Below are positions 8,849-17,266 of a DNA stretch of 48,173 nt, in pieces (position 1 is the first letter of the stretch; every line of letters begins with the position of its first letter). The notes under the pieces were generated by a model that did not search any database, was not told the origin of the DNA, and was given only the letters and a program-made list of their open reading frames with translations. The position numbers and the translations under genes are program-made. This stretch comes from Gemmatimonadaceae bacterium (lineage in GTDB: Bacteria > Gemmatimonadota > Gemmatimonadetes > Gemmatimonadales > Gemmatimonadaceae): contig JAICLZ010000030.1 in assembly GCA_025929535.1 (NCBI GenBank), positions 1 to 48,173 on the forward strand, written 5' to 3'.

Positions 8849-9450
8849 CGGATCGCGTGACGGACCGCGTCGCACCGGTGGCACCGCGACCGCGCGCCGA
8901 TGCTGCAGAGCGCATTTTGCGCGCGGCGATCCGGTGCATCGTGGCCTCGGGCGCTGCCGCCCTGACGATGCACGAGGTGTCCGAGGAAGCGGGAGTGAGC
9001 AAGGGACTCATCCACTACCATTTTCACGACAAGGAAACGCTGCTCGCGCGGATGGTCGAGTGGATGACGCGGCACCTGGTTGCCCGCGAGCATGCGGCGC
9101 TCGCGGAGTCCATTCCCAGGCACGCGATCGACGATCTGTGGAAGTGGCTCGACGCGGAGCTCGAGCGCGGACAGATCCGTGTGCTGCTGGAGCTGGCGGA
9201 ATGGCGTGGGCCCCTGGTGCAGAGCGCAATTCGCGAGTCCGCGAACGCACGCCGAGATGCCTCGGCGGCGTCGATCGAGCAGCTCTTCTCGCTGCTGGGG
9301 TTGCGGCCGCGCATTCCGGCCGCGCTGCTCGCCGATGTGGTGGTGGCGTTCATCGACGGTCTGGCGATCGCAATCGGCATCGACAGGGAGAGAAACGCGC
9401 GCGCAGCCTTCGATGTGTTCTGGCTCTCACTGCTGAGTCTCACTGAATAA
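8845..9450 (+). CDS. TetR/AcrR family transcriptional regulator
   Basis: About 201 residues. The N-terminal helix-turn-helix spans roughly residues 15-60, from [17 protein letters not shown] through [21 protein letters not shown], the standard TetR DNA-binding unit. The ligand domain is unrelated at sequence level, as usual. The start at GTG 8845 overlaps the previous stop; another GTG lies four codons on. The target is unknown; the downstream membrane gene is a candidate. Confidence 0.85.
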   Translation: MTDRVTDRVAPVAPRPRADAAERILRAAIRCIVASGAAALTMHEVSEEAGVSKGLIHYHFHDKETLLARMVEWMTRHLVAREHAALAESIPRHAIDDLWKWLDAELERGQIRVLLELAEWRGPLVQSAIRESANARRDASAASIEQLFSLLGLRPRIPAALLADVVVAFIDGLAIAIGIDRERNARAAFDVFWLSLLSLTE

Positions 9451-9474
9451 CCGGCCGATACCCGGCAGCGCGAC

Positions 9475-10077
9475 GTGAGTGCGTCCCGATCGGTGCTCGC
9501 GCGCCTGGTGTACGCCGCAGGAATTCTCCTCGTCGCGATCTGGGCCTCTTTCGTGATCGCCATTGTCGATGCCGGACGGCGGGATCAAGCCGCGCCAGCG
9601 GACGCCATCATCGTGCTCGGCGCCGCACAGTACGAAGGGCGACCGTCGCCGGTGCTGAAGGCGCGGCTTGATCATGCGGCATCGCTATGGAATCGGAGAT
9701 TGGCGCCGCGGATGATCGTGACGGGTGGGCGAGGAGTGGGCGACACGACGAGCGAGGCCGCAGTCGGAAGGCGGTATCTGGTGCAGCGAGGGATCCCGGC
9801 GGATTCGATCTCGATGGATACGGAGGGGCTGACGACGAGCCAATCCATGGTAGCAGCACGACAGCTGCTCGGGACGAAATCAAGCCCGTCCGTACTAATA
9901 GTGAGCGATCCATTTCACATGCTGCGGCTAGCGATCCTCGCCCGGCGACTACATATGATTCCGCTCCTCTCGCCAACACGCACGAGCCCGATTTCCACAC
10001 GTCCCGTGCAGCACTTCAAGTACGTGATGGCCGAGTCGATCAAGGCGCCGTACGCGATTGTGGTGGGTGCGAAGTAG
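9475..10077 (+). CDS. DUF218/YdcF-ElyC family membrane protein
   Basis: A 200-residue protein with one N-terminal transmembrane helix (about residues 8-28) followed by a DUF218 domain. The domain holds DAIIVLGAAQYEGRPSPVLKARLDHA, VTGGRG and a SDPFHMLR motif. Family members are linked to envelope or peptidoglycan metabolism (ElyC, SanA), but the reaction is not established. The GTG start lies 24 bases after the TetR gene. Confidence 0.8.
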   Translation: MSASRSVLARLVYAAGILLVAIWASFVIAIVDAGRRDQAAPADAIIVLGAAQYEGRPSPVLKARLDHAASLWNRRLAPRMIVTGGRGVGDTTSEAAVGRRYLVQRGIPADSISMDTEGLTTSQSMVAARQLLGTKSSPSVLIVSDPFHMLRLAILARRLHMIPLLSPTRTSPISTRPVQHFKYVMAESIKAPYAIVVGAK

Positions 10078-10554
10078 CTGCGTGAAGAATGCCTCATGAG
10101 CTTCCAGCGGCCGTTCCCTTCCGGTGCGCCCTCTTGCGCTAACGCCAATGTTACTGTCACATTGGAGCCGCGAACTGTCACATTACGTTAACGCGTGAAA
10201 CGAAAGGGTTCGGAACGAACGATCGAGCCCAATCATTGTTATGGCGTTCTCAACGCGGGTAGCTACCATGCCTCACGTCGTAGCTGTTCCCGATTCGATC
10301 GGCGAGAACAATCGAAGGAGGCTGCTGGTCGCACTCGAGTTGCGGCATCGAGCGCTGACTTGCGGCGCCAGACGACATCGCATTCCTACCCGCACCATAC
10401 CCTTCCCACTCCACAACCGAACCGTACTCCCCGACATCAGGGAGGAATTCGCGCGTCCGAGCATCCCCGCGGCAGGCCGCTGGGGTGCGCAATCGCCCGG
10501 CGAAAATTTGCAGTCAGAAAAAGGTCAACCCACGTGTTTTCCGGAGGTTCTTGA
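10078..10554. other. 477-base gap upstream of the PQQ-dehydrogenase
   Basis: I see no convincing gene here. The short open frames lack family features. The notable content is a repeated 11-mer with a palindrome at 10153-10193 and a strong ribosome-binding site (GGAGG) about 10 bases before the dehydrogenase start. It is probably the control region of the methanol-oxidation block. Confidence 0.6.
10153..10193. promoter_or_regulatory. Paired direct repeat, candidate operator
   Basis: ACTGTCACATT occurs exactly at 10153-10163 and 10174-10184, a 21-base period equal to two helical turns, which suits a dimeric regulator. The palindrome CGTTAACG follows at 10186-10193. The site is about 370 bases upstream of the PQQ-dehydrogenase. 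The regulator is unknown. Confidence 0.4.
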
Positions 10555-12294
10555 ATGCGCATGAATCGTACTGTGGCTCTCGTCGTTGGTGGGCTCGTGC
10601 TCGCGACGTCCGTTGGAGCGCAGGAGCAGGTGGAAACGACTACCAAGAAGGCGGCGACACGTGAGCCCACGTTCACGGATGTCACCGATGCGATGCTCAA
10701 AAATGCACGCACGAACGGCAGCAACTGGGCGATCTACGGTCACGACTACACCAACCAGCGGTACTCACCGCTTGCGCAGATCACGACCGCCAACGTAGGC
10801 TCGCTCAAGATGGCGTGGATGTTTCAGACCGGCATCTCGCGCCTGGGATCGTTCGAAAACAGTCCGACGGTCGTCGACGGAGTGATGTACGTGACGACGC
10901 CGTACAACACGGCGATGGCGGTGGACGCGCGTACCGGCCAGCAGATCTGGCGCTACGAGCACAAGCCGAGCATCACCGCACCGATCTACTGCTGCGGCCC
11001 GAACAACCGTGGTGTCGCGATCTCCGGCAACTCGGTGTTCATGGGAACGCTCGACGCGCGTCTCGTTGCGCTCGATTCGAAGACCGGCGCGGTGAAGTGG
11101 GATGTGGAAGTCGCCGATCCCGAGGCTGGTTACAGCCTGACGCTCGCCCCGCTCATCGTCGACAACTTCGTCATCGTGGGAAGCTCTGGTGCAGAGTACG
11201 GCATTCGAGGCTTCGTGAAGGCGTACAACAAGGATGACGGCAAGCTGGCCTGGACGTTCTACACGCTCCCTGACAAGGGCTGGGAAGGCAACTTCTCGGA
11301 AAAGACGGGCGAGGGTGAGGATTTGAAGCGCGACATCGCCGCGGAGAAGGCGGCGATGGCGCAGTACAGCGACGCATGGAAGCGCGGGGGCGGCTCGGTA
11401 TGGATGACGCCCGCGTACGATCCCGCATCGCACAACATTTTCTTCGCGGTCGGAAATCCGTCGCCTGATCTCGACGGCACGGTGCGTCCCGGTGACAATC
11501 TTTACACCGAATCGATCGTCGCAGTCGATGCACGCACGGGGGAGTACAAGTGGCACTACCAGGAGGTGCCGCACGACGTGTGGGACTTCGACGCGACGAG
11601 TCCGCCGGTGATCGTCAAGCTGAAGAATGGCAAGACGGCGGTGGCGGAGGCCGGCAAGACTGCATTCGTGTACGTGCTCGATGCGGAGACGGGCAAGCTC
11701 ATTCGCAAGTCGGAGGAGTTCAACAGACACGAGAACTACTTCGTGCAGCCGACGGCCGAGGGCGTGCGCATGCTGCCGGGTGCGAACGGCGGATCCGAGT
11801 GGTCACCCACCGCGGTGAACCCGAACCTCGGCTACATGTACGTGCTCGGACTCGAGCAGCCGATGAACTACATCACGCACTCGGCGCCGCTCGAGAAGGG
11901 AAAGCTGTGGCTCGGCTCCGCGTTCAAGGCGGTGCCCGGCGAGAAGCAGTTCGGAACGTTCACGGCAATCAACCTGAACACGGGCAAGCGCGCGTGGCAG
12001 GTGAAGACGGATCAGCCAATGATCGGCGGTGCACTCGCGACGGCGGGCAACCTGGTCTTCACGGGTGAGGGCAACGGACACTTCAATGCGTACGATGCGC
12101 GCACCGGCAAAACGCTGTGGTCGTTCACGGGCGGCGCGGGATGCAATGCGCCACCGGTGACGTACTCGCTCGACGGCAAGCAGTACATCGCGATGGCATG
12201 CGGCGGCAATTATCAGCTCGGTTATCCGCTTGGCGATGCGGTGATGGTGTTCGCGCTGCCGGGAAGTGCCGGGGCCACGAAGAAAGCGAAATAA
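10555..12294 (+). CDS. PQQ-dependent alcohol dehydrogenase with lanthanide-type Asp
   Basis: A 579-residue secreted quinoprotein with a signal peptide ending near GAQ (residue 23). It has the eight-bladed propeller W-motif repeats of the methanol/ethanol dehydrogenase family. Visible active-site residues are the vicinal Cys pair 146-147, metal ligand Glu214 in GAEYGIRG, Asn301, catalytic Asp344 in HDVWDFD and the extra Asp346 that in XoxF and ExaF coordinates a lanthanide. The DFDATSPP context differs from the WDYDGVNE of true XoxF, so the substrate is unsettled: methanol, ethanol or a larger alcohol. There is no C-terminal cytochrome domain. An RBS GGAGG precedes the start; an in-frame ATG lies 6 bases downstream. 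Confidence 0.9.
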   Translation: MRMNRTVALVVGGLVLATSVGAQEQVETTTKKAATREPTFTDVTDAMLKNARTNGSNWAIYGHDYTNQRYSPLAQITTANVGSLKMAWMFQTGISRLGSFENSPTVVDGVMYVTTPYNTAMAVDARTGQQIWRYEHKPSITAPIYCCGPNNRGVAISGNSVFMGTLDARLVALDSKTGAVKWDVEVADPEAGYSLTLAPLIVDNFVIVGSSGAEYGIRGFVKAYNKDDGKLAWTFYTLPDKGWEGNFSEKTGEGEDLKRDIAAEKAAMAQYSDAWKRGGGSVWMTPAYDPASHNIFFAVGNPSPDLDGTVRPGDNLYTESIVAVDARTGEYKWHYQEVPHDVWDFDATSPPVIVKLKNGKTAVAEAGKTAFVYVLDAETGKLIRKSEEFNRHENYFVQPTAEGVRMLPGANGGSEWSPTAVNPNLGYMYVLGLEQPMNYITHSAPLEKGKLWLGSAFKAVPGEKQFGTFTAINLNTGKRAWQVKTDQPMIGGALATAGNLVFTGEGNGHFNAYDARTGKTLWSFTGGAGCNAPPVTYSLDGKQYIAMACGGNYQLGYPLGDAVMVFALPGSAGATKKAK

Positions 12295-12308
12295 TCGCGA
12301 CGCGCCGG

Positions 12309-12797
12309 ATGGAGGCCGCTCCGTCCGGCGTGCCGCAGGTGGAGGAACTGGTGGGCAGTCACGGGCGTGTGATGATGTTGGGAACGTTGGGTCTCGGGAT
12401 TGTGTTGGGGAGTGGCCCGATCCCGGCAAGGTCGTTGCAGTCGCCGTCGCAGGCACCTTCGTCGCAGGCACCTTCGTCGCAGGCACCTTCGTCGCAGGCA
12501 CCTTCGCAGCTGGCTGGGCGTGATTGGCAGAAGTTCGGGCCGAAGGAGAAGGAGGCGTATCTGGCCGGATTCATCGCGGGTGCCGCGGCAGTTCATGGTA
12601 GCGCGGGCGGGATGAGTACGGACACGACGCCAAGCAAGGCGATCGATGCCATGCGTGCAGCGAAAGAGCTTCCATTCCCGTATTCAGTGTCAGTGTATGC
12701 GTCCCAAATCGACGATTTTTACTGGTGGCAAAACCATTTGGACATTCCAATCGTCGATGTAATGGCCAGAACCAACCTGCAACTGCGGTCCCGATGA
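12309..12797 (+). CDS. Secreted protein of unknown function with SQAPS repeats
   Basis: I do not recognise this protein. From ATG 12309 it has 162 residues; an ATG at 12372 would give a more normal signal peptide (MLGTLGLGIVLGSGPIPARS). Four tandem SQAPS repeats follow the signal. The mature domain, about 95 residues, starts RDWQKFGPKEKEAYLAGF and ends with an aromatic patch DDFYWWQNHLDIP. It begins 14 bases after the dehydrogenase stop and comes before a porin, so it is probably expressed with them. A periplasmic helper of the PQQ enzyme is possible but unproven. Confidence 0.6.
   Translation: MEAAPSGVPQVEELVGSHGRVMMLGTLGLGIVLGSGPIPARSLQSPSQAPSSQAPSSQAPSSQAPSQLAGRDWQKFGPKEKEAYLAGFIAGAAAVHGSAGGMSTDTTPSKAIDAMRAAKELPFPYSVSVYASQIDDFYWWQNHLDIPIVDVMARTNLQLRSR
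12447..12506 (+). repeat. Four tandem 15-base repeats
   Basis: Four exact copies of TCGCAGGCACCTTCG at 12447, 12462, 12477 and 12492 encode the SQAPS linker of the secreted protein. Exact identity of the copies suggests recent slippage expansion, so the copy number may vary between strains. Confidence 0.9.
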
Positions 12798-12971
12798 CTC
12801 GCGTCGTGGCTGGCGCACTCCCGTTCACACGGAGGTGGCAACGGAAACTCGGGTGAAGAAAACTCGTATGAAGGTGTTGTTCCGATCTCTTCGAGATCAA
12901 AGGATTCGTTGGCGCTCGAGTTTTTTCGCGGTCCTTGTCTCTCGTTTTTCACTAGTCTTGGAGAAGCAAGC

Positions 12972-14249
12972 ATGAAGAGAATTGCAATCGTCACATGTGC
13001 ACTTGCGTTGGCGGCGGGGACTGCCAAAGCGCAGGGGCTCACGATGCAGATGAGCAATGGCTGGGCGTTCTCGTTCTCGGGTAACGTGAATGCGTTCCTG
13101 GTGTACACCGATCCGAAGTGCAATACGTCGAGCGTGAGCGGATGCAGCTTCGCCGGCTCGCTGGTTCCGGTGGGCGACGAGGAGAAGATCTCGCGCATTC
13201 GCACGGGTCTGCTCCCGGCGTTCGCGACGTTCGAGGCGAAGGGCAAGGAAGGGGGCGTCGACCTTGGCATTCACTTCGGCTTCGCTCCGCAGATCAACAA
13301 CGCCGGTGGCGTGCACGACAATTTCGGCAACGGAACACAGGCTGGCGCGCAGATCGACATGCGTCAGGTGTATCTGACGGCCGGTGGAACCTGGGGTCAG
13401 GTCCTCGCCGGTCGCGAGATCGGACTCTATCAGCGCAACAACATCCTGAACGACATGACGCTGTTCGGCGTCGGATCGACGGGCGGCGGTCACGCACCCG
13501 GCGGCGGCGGTACCACGCTGGGCCGCATCGGCTTCGGATACGACTATCCGAACTTCGTTGCGCAGATGACGTACAGCAGCCCCTCCACGAGCCCCGCGCA
13601 GATCTCGATCGGTCTCTTCGATCCGAGCACGATCGGCCCGTACGACGTCGTCAAGATTCCGCGCGTCGAGAGCGAGTTCACGTGGACGGGACATTTCGGT
13701 GCGACCACGGCGGAAGCGCCGAAGGGTGCCGACAAGGTCATGGTTTTCGTGAGCGGTGAGTGGCAGCACGTCCAGACTCCGACCGGCACGTTCTCGTCCG
13801 GCTCGGATTCGAAGGATTCGTACGGCGGAGCCGGTGGAGTGCGCGCTGATTTCAGCGGACTTTCGCTCGTCGGCTCGGGCTTCTACGGCAAGGGCATCGG
13901 CTCCGTGCTGCTGTTCGATTCCGGCAACGAAGTCGACGGCGCTGGCGAATTCCGCAACTCCTACGGCTTCATTGGCCAGGCGGAGTTCCAGCCGGCAGGG
14001 ACGCAGTGGAAGTTCGGAGCGAGCTACGGCGAGAACGACCTGAAGCAGACGAGCGATGACGATGCGACGTTCGGCACGGATGCCGCGCCGTTCGTGAAGA
14101 AGAACTCGTCGATCGTCGGCTCGGTCACGTATCTCTGGACCAAGTCACTTCGCTGGGTCGCCGAGTACACGTACTCGAAGGCGCAGTCGCATGACGGAGC
14201 GGAAGCAACGTCGAACCAGGGCGCGCTCGGCATGATGCTGTTCTTCTAG
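12972..14249 (+). CDS. Outer-membrane porin
   Basis: A 425-residue protein with a signal peptide ending near GTAKAQG, many alternating hydrophobic beta strands, Gly-rich turns and a terminal Phe (MMLFF), the signature recognised by the BAM complex. A small Cys pair lies near the N-terminus. The AGREIGLYQRNNILNDMTLFG segment resembles the constriction region of general porins. The start is ATG 12972, with a purine-rich GAGAAGCAAG before it; the longer frame has no signal peptide. Its position between the two PQQ-dehydrogenases suggests uptake of alcohol, lanthanide complexes or another small solute. Confidence 0.8.
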   Translation: MKRIAIVTCALALAAGTAKAQGLTMQMSNGWAFSFSGNVNAFLVYTDPKCNTSSVSGCSFAGSLVPVGDEEKISRIRTGLLPAFATFEAKGKEGGVDLGIHFGFAPQINNAGGVHDNFGNGTQAGAQIDMRQVYLTAGGTWGQVLAGREIGLYQRNNILNDMTLFGVGSTGGGHAPGGGGTTLGRIGFGYDYPNFVAQMTYSSPSTSPAQISIGLFDPSTIGPYDVVKIPRVESEFTWTGHFGATTAEAPKGADKVMVFVSGEWQHVQTPTGTFSSGSDSKDSYGGAGGVRADFSGLSLVGSGFYGKGIGSVLLFDSGNEVDGAGEFRNSYGFIGQAEFQPAGTQWKFGASYGENDLKQTSDDDATFGTDAAPFVKKNSSIVGSVTYLWTKSLRWVAEYTYSKAQSHDGAEATSNQGALGMMLFF

Positions 14250-14273
14250 GCTACACCGCTTCACCGTAGTAGA

Positions 14274-14307
14274 CACGGGCGGTCTCTCCTCGGGGAGGCC
14301 GCCCGTG
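14274..14307. terminator. Hairpin after the porin gene
   Basis: CACGGGCGG (14274-14282) pairs with CCGCCCGTG (14299-14307), with further pairing inside. It lies between the convergent porin and lipoprotein genes. There is no clear U-run. Confidence 0.55.
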
Positions 14308-14326
14308 GTGCATCTGTCGTCGCGAG

Positions 14327-14767
14327 TCAGGCAAGCGTGATGCGGAGCGTTGCGACGTTGTCGCTGTGATTGCTCTCGCGCAGGACTCGGCAGAAGTTCT
14401 GCTCGTCGCGCACCGAGCACGCATCCGTCGAATCGGGAGATAGGATGGATTGACTCGGATCGACGTGCGCGAGTGGGTCGCCCACCACCGCATCCGCATC
14501 ACCAATGTTCGGCGTGCCCACCGTGAAACGAAGCACGCGATGCGTGCCTGGTGTGATGCCGTACTCGATCGATGTGCAGGATCCCGCCTCGACGACATAG
14601 CTCCCGAGTGTCCACGACCATGCGAGCTTCGCGGAGTCCACGATGAAGTTCCCGAGGCCATCGAGATCCGGGATGCCGAGATCGCCCCTCGTCGTGGAAT
14701 CGTTGCAAGCGGAGAGCGCGACTGCAACGAAGAATGTCGCATGCAGTATCGCATATCTATCGAGCAG
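14327..14767 (-). CDS. Putative lipoprotein, start codon uncertain
   Basis: The frame encodes a hydrophobic segment (AILHATFFVAVALSAC) with a convincing lipobox at LSAC, then a secreted domain of about 125 residues with several cysteines (SCTSIEYG, DACSVRDEQNFCRV). I do not recognise the family. No ATG, GTG or TTG is available before the lipobox. CTG at 14767 would give a 146-residue lipoprotein with Cys21. The first canonical start (GTG, 14641) would lose the signal. A +1 frame has ATG codons at the right place, so a small indel or sequencing error is possible, as is decay to a pseudogene. Confidence 0.45.
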   Translation of the reverse strand: MLDRYAILHATFFVAVALSACNDSTTRGDLGIPDLDGLGNFIVDSAKLAWSWTLGSYVVEAGSCTSIEYGITPGTHRVLRFTVGTPNIGDADAVVGDPLAHVDPSQSILSPDSTDACSVRDEQNFCRVLRESNHSDNVATLRITLA

Positions 14768-15335
14768 GATCGAACGGGGATGCGACTAGGGAATGGTATT
14801 GTGTCGCCGGATAGAATGGGACGGCGCTAAAATCCGCCGGGAGTCGAGCTTCGAGGGCGCGCGAGCTCTGGGCAGCTCGAGGTGCTGAATCGGCCCTGCG
14901 GATGCCGGGGCGAGCCCACGCGCGGTTGCCAAGAGTGCGCTTTTCGGCAAATTCCCACTATAGAGAGGCGCATCTGGGCCGCGAATCGGAAGCGGACGCG
15001 GCGCGAAGCGTCCATTCGCCTGCTCTGTACCGACGGAATCTGCCCCTAGCGGCGGGGCTCGAGAGCGCGCATCTCTGTGCTAGTGGCCAGCTTGACACAA
15101 GAGATTATAGGGTGCAGTTTCTTTTCCCTATCCAGAGGGCTGGGCGCTGCCTGGATGGACGCTTCCCGTTTCCTATACGGTTGAGGAGGCCAAACGTCAC
15201 ATGAGCACCAGTGAACGAAGTCCTCCGCGCGTGAAATCGTCCAGCAGAAATCCGCTCGTGCTGCTGTGTCGTACATGAGTATCCCCCGTTGTACCGCTCC
15301 ATCCTCACTCTTTCATTTCTCAAGAGGCAGCATTT
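14768..15335. other. 568-base gap upstream of xoxF
   Basis: No protein gene of recognisable family is visible. The gap ends with a short candidate leader ORF at 15201-15278 and the xoxF ribosome-binding site AAGAGG at 15322-15327. I found no convincing sigma-70 promoter. A lone TTGACA at 15092-15097 lacks a matching -10 at the right distance. Confidence 0.5.
15201..15278 (+). CDS. Candidate 25-residue leader ORF before xoxF
   Basis: An ATG at 15201 follows a strong Shine-Dalgarno GAGGAGG (15183-15189) and opens a 25-codon frame ending TGA at 15276-15278, 57 bases before xoxF. The peptide starts MSTSERSPPRVK and has a Ser/Arg-rich composition. There is no homology that I know. It may be a translated leader or simply chance. 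Confidence 0.25.
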   Translation: MSTSERSPPRVKSSSRNPLVLLCRT

Positions 15336-17135
15336 ATGAACCGTGTCACACGTTTCACCTCTTGGGCAGTCGTTGCCGGTCTCGCCATTGGCGCCGCAAG
15401 CGTCAGTGCGCAGGATTTGCAGACGATGTCCAAGAATGCAAACCAGTGGGTCATGACTGGGCGGACGTACGATCTTCAGCGCTACAGCCCCCTGAATCAG
15501 ATCACGACGTCGAACGTCAAAGGCCTGCACGTGGCGTGGACGATGTCCACGGGCACGCTGCGCGGACACGAGGGAAACCCGCTCGTCGTCGGCAGCACGA
15601 TGTATCTCCACAGCTCGTTCCCGAACAAGGTGTACGCCCTCGATCTCACGAAGCCGGGCGCGCCGCAGATCTGGCAGTTCACGCCTGAGCAGTCGACGGA
15701 TGCCATTGCGATCGCCTGTTGCGACGTCGTGAACCGTGGTCTCGCGTTCGACCCGAAGACCAACCGCCTCTTCATCGAGCTGCTCGCGGGCGATGTGCTC
15801 GCGCTCGATGCGAAGACCGGCAAGCAGGCATGGCGCGTCAAGTCCGCCGACTTCAAGAAGGGCGAGACGATGACCAACGCCCCGCTGGTGGTCGACGATG
15901 TGCTCCTCACCGGTATCTCCGGTGGTGAGTTCGGCGTCCGCGGCCGCATCACGGCGTTCAGCACGCAGGATGGCAAGGAGCTCTGGCGCACGTACAGCAC
16001 GGGCCCGGACAAGGATGTCGGCATCACGGACAACACGCTCAAGTCCCCGTATCCGTCGGCGCAGGGGAAGGACCTCGGCGTCTCGACGTGGCAGGGCGAT
16101 GAGTGGATGCGGGGCGGCGGCACGACGTGGGGCTGGTACTCCTACGATCCCGCCCTCAATCTGTTCTATCATGGCTCGGGAAATCCGGGCACGTGGAACC
16201 CCGACCAGCGTCCTGGCGACAACAAGTGGTCGATGTCGCTGTGGGCACAGAACCCGAAGACGGGTGAAGTGCGCTGGGTCTATCAGATGACGCCGCACGA
16301 TGCATGGGACTACGATGGCGTCAACGAGAACGTGCTGTTCGATCACGGCAGCCAGAAGCTGCTCGCGCACTTCGATCGTAACGGCTTCGGTTACACGCTC
16401 GATCGCACGACGGGCAAGCTGGTCACTGCGAAGCCGTACGGCCCGACGAACTGGGCCAAGAGCATCGACATGACCACGGGTCGTCCGGTCGAGGATCCGT
16501 CCAAGCGCACGACCGCCAAGGGCAACACCGAGGGCATCTGCCCGGCCGCCATTGGCTTCAAGGATCAGCAGCCGTCGGCGTACTCGCCGCAGACTGGCCT
16601 GTTCTACGTGCCGACCAACAACATCTGCATGGACTACGAGGGCGTCGAGGTGAAGTATGCCGCGGGCCAGCCGTACGTCGGTGCAATCGTTCGCATGTTC
16701 CCGGGCCCCGGTGGAAACCGCGGTGCCTTCATCGCCTGGGATCCGATGGCGGGCGCGATCAAGTGGAGCATCAAGGAGAACCTGGCGGCGTACGGCGGCG
16801 CAATGACCACCGGCGGCGGCCTCGTGTTCTACGGCACCATGGAAGGCTGGCTCAAGGCGGTTGATGCGAAGACGGGCCAGGTGCTCTGGCAGTTCAAGAC
16901 ACCGTCGGGCATCATCGGCAACCCGATGACGTACGTCGGTCCCGATGGCAAGCAGTACGTTGCCATTCTCTCCGGTATCGGAGGCTGGGCCGGCATCGGC
17001 GTAGCGGCCGGCATCGGCGCTGAAGATCCGACGGCCGGTCTCGGCGCGCTCGGTGCCTTCGGCGACGCGGGCAGCTACTCGAACCAGGGTGGTGTGCTCA
17101 CCGTGTTTGCACTCGACACGCCAGGCAAGAAGTAA
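15336..17135 (+). CDS. xoxF: Lanthanide-dependent methanol dehydrogenase XoxF
   Basis: A 599-residue periplasmic PQQ methanol dehydrogenase with a signal peptide ending at VSAQ (about residue 26). All active-site features are visible: vicinal Cys128-Cys129, metal ligand Glu198 in GGEFGVRG, Asn283 in GSGNPGTWNPDQRPGDN, catalytic Asp325 and the XoxF hallmark Asp327 in HDAWDYDGVNE. The Ca-dependent MxaF has Ala at the last position. It oxidises methanol to formaldehyde (some XoxF go on to formate) and passes electrons to XoxG. AAGAGG lies 8 bases before the ATG. A strong terminator follows, so xoxF may be expressed above xoxJ and xoxG. No mxaI small-subunit gene is present. Confidence 0.97.
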   Translation: MNRVTRFTSWAVVAGLAIGAASVSAQDLQTMSKNANQWVMTGRTYDLQRYSPLNQITTSNVKGLHVAWTMSTGTLRGHEGNPLVVGSTMYLHSSFPNKVYALDLTKPGAPQIWQFTPEQSTDAIAIACCDVVNRGLAFDPKTNRLFIELLAGDVLALDAKTGKQAWRVKSADFKKGETMTNAPLVVDDVLLTGISGGEFGVRGRITAFSTQDGKELWRTYSTGPDKDVGITDNTLKSPYPSAQGKDLGVSTWQGDEWMRGGGTTWGWYSYDPALNLFYHGSGNPGTWNPDQRPGDNKWSMSLWAQNPKTGEVRWVYQMTPHDAWDYDGVNENVLFDHGSQKLLAHFDRNGFGYTLDRTTGKLVTAKPYGPTNWAKSIDMTTGRPVEDPSKRTTAKGNTEGICPAAIGFKDQQPSAYSPQTGLFYVPTNNICMDYEGVEVKYAAGQPYVGAIVRMFPGPGGNRGAFIAWDPMAGAIKWSIKENLAAYGGAMTTGGGLVFYGTMEGWLKAVDAKTGQVLWQFKTPSGIIGNPMTYVGPDGKQYVAILSGIGGWAGIGVAAGIGAEDPTAGLGALGAFGDAGSYSNQGGVLTVFALDTPGKK

Positions 17136-17157
17136 GTTTTTGGCAGGACGGTTGAAC

Positions 17158-17200
17158 AAAAACCCGGTGTCGAAGCTTGCTTCGGCACCGGGTTTTGTTT
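17158..17200 (+). terminator. Rho-independent terminator after xoxF
   Basis: AAAACCCGGTG (17159-17169) pairs with CACCGGGTTTT (17186-17196); CGAAG and CTTCG extend the stem inside, and T-rich sequence follows. It separates xoxF from xoxJ, allowing partial termination. Confidence 0.9.
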
Positions 17201-17266
17201 ACTCCCCAAGGAACATGATTTGCCAGACGCCGTATGAAGCTCATGCTATTCAGAATCGAGGTACTC

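Noticed and set aside
10195-10564. Small ORFs of 100-120 codons before the PQQ-dehydrogenase
   Set aside because: Overlapping frames with Arg/Pro/His-rich shadow-like composition and no ribosome-binding site.
12447-12506. Short CRISPR-like array
   Set aside because: Copies are contiguous without spacers and in frame within a coding region; the same applies to 45014-45085.
15092-15120. TTGACA promoter for xoxF
   Set aside because: No acceptable -10 hexamer 16-18 bases downstream; the TATAG nearby is too close.
15336-17135. Calcium-type MxaF
   Set aside because: The WDYD motif has the lanthanide Asp, and there is no mxaI small-subunit gene.
15105-17159. 684-codon minus-strand open frame opposite xoxF
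   Set aside because: Arg/His/Ala-rich composition with no family features; it is the antisense shadow of a high-GC gene with a clear product.
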